Of a stretch of DNA of 64,000 bases, positions 60,961-64,000 are shown piece after piece. Under the pieces are notes generated by a model. It was given only the letters and a program-made list of their open reading frames with translations, did no database searches and was not told where the DNA came from. The translations under genes were made by a program, and so were the position numbers. Within the stretch, counting starts at the first letter, position 1. Each line of letters opens with the position of its first letter. The stretch is from Zingiber officinale (lineage: Eukaryota; Streptophyta; Magnoliopsida; Zingiberales; Zingiberaceae): positions 116,479,794 to 116,543,793 of the forward strand of contig NC_055991.1 in assembly GCF_018446385.1 (NCBI RefSeq). Direction: 5' to 3'.

Positions 60961-63900
60961 ACTAATTTTAGGATTGAGAACTAAGTAAATTCTACATATT
61001 CTTTTATTTCTATTATTTATTTATATTTTATTACATACTAATTTTGATAGAAAAAACGAACAACAAAATTAAATAAAAAAACGATCAATATTCATTTCTC
61101 CTTACATCGACACACACGGATCCGTACACATATATCATTATGGAACTACACAGTGATGCCCAAAACCACACTCCATTTTTTAACTCTAGGTAAACCAATT
61201 TGACCTACTAAGTAAATTAATTTTAAGTATGCTAAAGACAAAGATACTGCTGCCATCGCACAAATTAAGCCTAGGGAAAAAAACAAAGAAGTGAGAAGTG
61301 AATTGAAAATATTAAAATAAATAGAAATAAACCATAGGTTTCTCAGATGGATCGGCCCGGCTATAAGCCAACCAAACAAGCTAGGGAAGTATGGCAAAGT
61401 TTGGGAATGTCAAGACACATTCTTGAGAAATTGAAATTTTTGAAACACTCTAGAATTCTCCACAGGAACAAACAAAATTAGGATTCTCCGAAATCTATGC
61501 AGCAACTAGAAATTCATATTCTGCACGTTTCAGTAGATGTTCCAGAGGTATCTCTTCCACTTAGCTACTCTGCCTGTGCTTCTTCACTTAATAGCTCAAA
61601 GTCAAAGAACTATTTCTTTGGGGTAGAACCATGAAGAACGAGGTGAATCTGAGAAGATCACAAAAGAAACCAATGCGCTAGGATATTGTCACAGAATTTC
61701 AATAATTTTAGAGCCAAATACAAAGAAATCATAATTCATTTTTCAAAAACAAGTACTTAACCTATTTAAAGAAGCAACCAAACCCATTAAGCAAACAATT
61801 TATTTGACGAAGAGGGCATGCAATTATGATTTGATAAGCATACAAAAGTATGGATTGGACTCTACATGATAGCTTCAGGAATGGAATAAGTGTTCATCCA
61901 CCCCATCTTTACATGGTATAGGGGCAACATTTTTTGTTTAAAACCTTTCATTATCATCAATCAAAAAAGTATTGAGCTTGGGCAAGTTTCCTAAATGGTA
62001 TGAATTTAATTGAACGTGTTAATATATTCAATCAAGGAGATAATGCAAGTTGTTAACAATACTCATTTGTTAAATGTGAGATTTGGCAGTGATGGTGAGA
62101 ACTGTGTTAGGGAGTTTTTTTAGCAAAGGAAAAGGGAAGAAGTGAAACACATTAGGCTAGTTGTGCAACTGAAGGTAAAAATGAATTACTTCTATTTAAG
62201 ATGAGCCATAATAAATTGATGCTAAATTTTGTTCAATATGATTGTCAACCTACACAGCCTTGATTGTGCTAGGATCTCATAAACTCATGACTCAATCTTA
62301 TGATCACTCATTGTTGATATGTAGGATCTTGCTATGTGCAATCATAACTTAATATGAATAAACTTGCATTCAAATAAACATTTTAAAAGAGAAGCCTTTT
62401 TTAACTTCCAAGAAGATTAAAAAGATTTTAAGCTTTTCCAATCCTTTATTTTATAATAGATCAATAAAAAAATGCTTTATCATGTTATAACAAATATTAA
62501 GATTAAATTTAGAAAAAATGTAAAAGTTGGCTAACTTTCAACCCTTCACAGTCATATTACATTTCCCATTGTTTTTCTAGTTTCTAAATGCACAATATCA
62601 TTTATGATTCTAAAATGGTGAAAATTAGGAAATTTACATAATAATAATATAACTGAAAGTTAGTATATATGATAAATTCTAAGTTCAATATAATTTCCAA
62701 AAAATGTTAAATTGTAGGATTTTACAAACCTATGCTTCAATAGTAAAATCAGAAGCTATATAGGGTCTCAACCTTGGTAACCTTAATGCCCACCACTTCT
62801 ATGAAATGTTCCAAACTAGTTCAGAGCATATTTAAGAGTATACAAAGGCTTGAGAGATCATTATTTCTATCCAAGATAAGTAAAGAATAACAGAATAACG
62901 CAAAAGGTTATCAAAATTTTGTTATAGTGGAAGAATATAAAAGTATATGATGCATTTGATGTGTCAAAAATGAGAAATAAGTTCCTTTTTAATCTTGGTT
63001 TTAAACTCACCTAGGGGATAGGAGAAGTGCGTTAATTAGTTGATTCAAAAATCAAACCAAGCGGTCCACTCATTCAGTAGAAAAAAATGTTTTTTGATTT
63101 TGGATCCCTTAATAGGTATTCGTTAAGCCTAATTTCTATCCCACTTCCGAGGTCCACCCAATACTTCTCCTTCAACAGGTGTTGCTCCTTTGTCCATCCA
63201 TTTTCTTCATTCAGTGCCTCTTCCAGTTGGAATTTCCTTCAAGTTTTCCTTCTCTTCCCTCTAGGTGTAATTTATAAAGCTTCCTTTCTGATTTTTCTTC
63301 ATTGGTGATTTTCACTGATTTATCAATTTTTTTTCACTGATTTATTTCTCTATGTTTTGTCACTGGTTTTGAGTGATTTTCACTAATTTATTACTCAATT
63401 TTATGATTTTTTGATACTCTGTGTATTTTATCCTATTTTAATAAAATTTTAATGCCAACCCTTAGGCCTTAACCTAGAACCGTTTTTGATACCTTACTTT
63501 TAATCATTTCAGTTCAATCTATTATCTTCTCATCTATACTCTGTGCTATTTATAATTGCTCTCATTTACTGTGGAAACAATTCCATAGTTAAGTCTATTT
63601 CCTCAGAAAGGTATTCTTGTTTCATCATTGCCCACTCTAATAAAACAATTGGCAGGAAGATTGCTACGCAGTGACAATCGTATATATAAGACACCTCAAG
63701 GGCAAAAGAAATAACTAGGAAAGTCTAAAGATCTAAAACTACAACCAATGCTGCAGTTAACATACAGAACATGCATGAATTGAGAAATTCAGAGAATAAG
63801 ATGTAGTTAACCCCAAATAGAGGCAAGCACCACTCAACGAGAATTTTGCTTGATTAAATAATATAAGGAAATAAATTCTTGAGCAACACGATATAAAACG

Positions 63901-64000
63901 AGAAAACATTTTTTTTCCAACGCATTTGGAATTCTGAAGCACAATATTGCAGAAATATATGTTACTGAGCAGGGAATCGAAACACTACTAGAAGTTACGA
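60961..64000. other. AT-rich intergenic stretch, no recognised gene
   Basis: Only short frames. The hydrophobic minus-strand frame at 61146-61397 matches nothing I know and has no clear gene context. No clean repeat borders seen. Confidence 0.5.

Noticed and set aside
61146-61397. Hydrophobic minus-strand frame as a membrane protein gene
   Set aside because: Short, AT-rich, no homology recognised and no promoter or splice context.

Overview
This is plant nuclear DNA. The genes carry GT-AG introns, and plant-specific families are present: a tau-class glutathione S-transferase, a LOB-domain (LBD) protein, an FCS-like zinc finger (FLZ) protein, a PLS-type PPR protein and a plastid folate carrier. 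Intergenic space is AT-rich and full of plant transposons: PIF/Harbinger, a Mutator-like MITE, a hAT MITE, tRNA-derived SINEs and LTR relics. The protein sequences and LTR types look monocot, and I infer something near Zingiberales (ginger or banana relatives). That placement is a judgement from remembered homologues, not a search result.

Layout. 1-3776 and 14517-17805 (continuing at 26004-26197) are inverted copies of one GST locus, each with an apparently intact two-exon GST gene (397-1202 minus; 14858-15630 plus). A third, broken GST lies at about 39385-39953. Between the two good copies sit a solo LTR, a copia relic, an almost complete PIF/Harbinger transposon (6575-11405) that split a coding-like exon, and AT-rich sequence. 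The right copy has a 168-bp Mutator-like MITE just downstream of its TATA box. A second Harbinger (17806-26003) is inserted further along the right copy, and it contains a young LTR element (19167-25352) with about fifteen 63-bp tandem repeats.

26.2-33.3 kb holds host genes: an LBD gene whose upstream region is a leftover GST promoter piece, a truncated PPR pseudogene resembling EMB175, and an FLZ gene. 33.3-39.4 kb is intergenic with a clean SINE, LTR scraps and tandem duplications. At 39957-44118 two related Harbinger-type elements lie back to back sharing one TTA target site. The larger one carries three terminal exons of a zinc-binding dehydrogenase gene.

44473-56330 (minus) is the best gene of the window: a complete 11-exon mitochondrial-carrier-family gene closest to the plastid folate transporter FOLT1. 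It encodes 313 residues, all phases agree, and it has a 21-nt microexon and one GC-AG intron. Its long introns hold two Au-type SINEs and a LINE scrap. From 56.4 kb to the end I see only a hAT MITE, a SIRE-like LTR relic and unassigned AT-rich DNA.

These genes do not form a pathway; the common thread is a GST cluster remodelled by transposons. I found no convincing new biological system. The most unusual structures are the gene-carrying Harbinger pair, the MITE splitting a GST core promoter, and the LTR element with internal satellite repeats.
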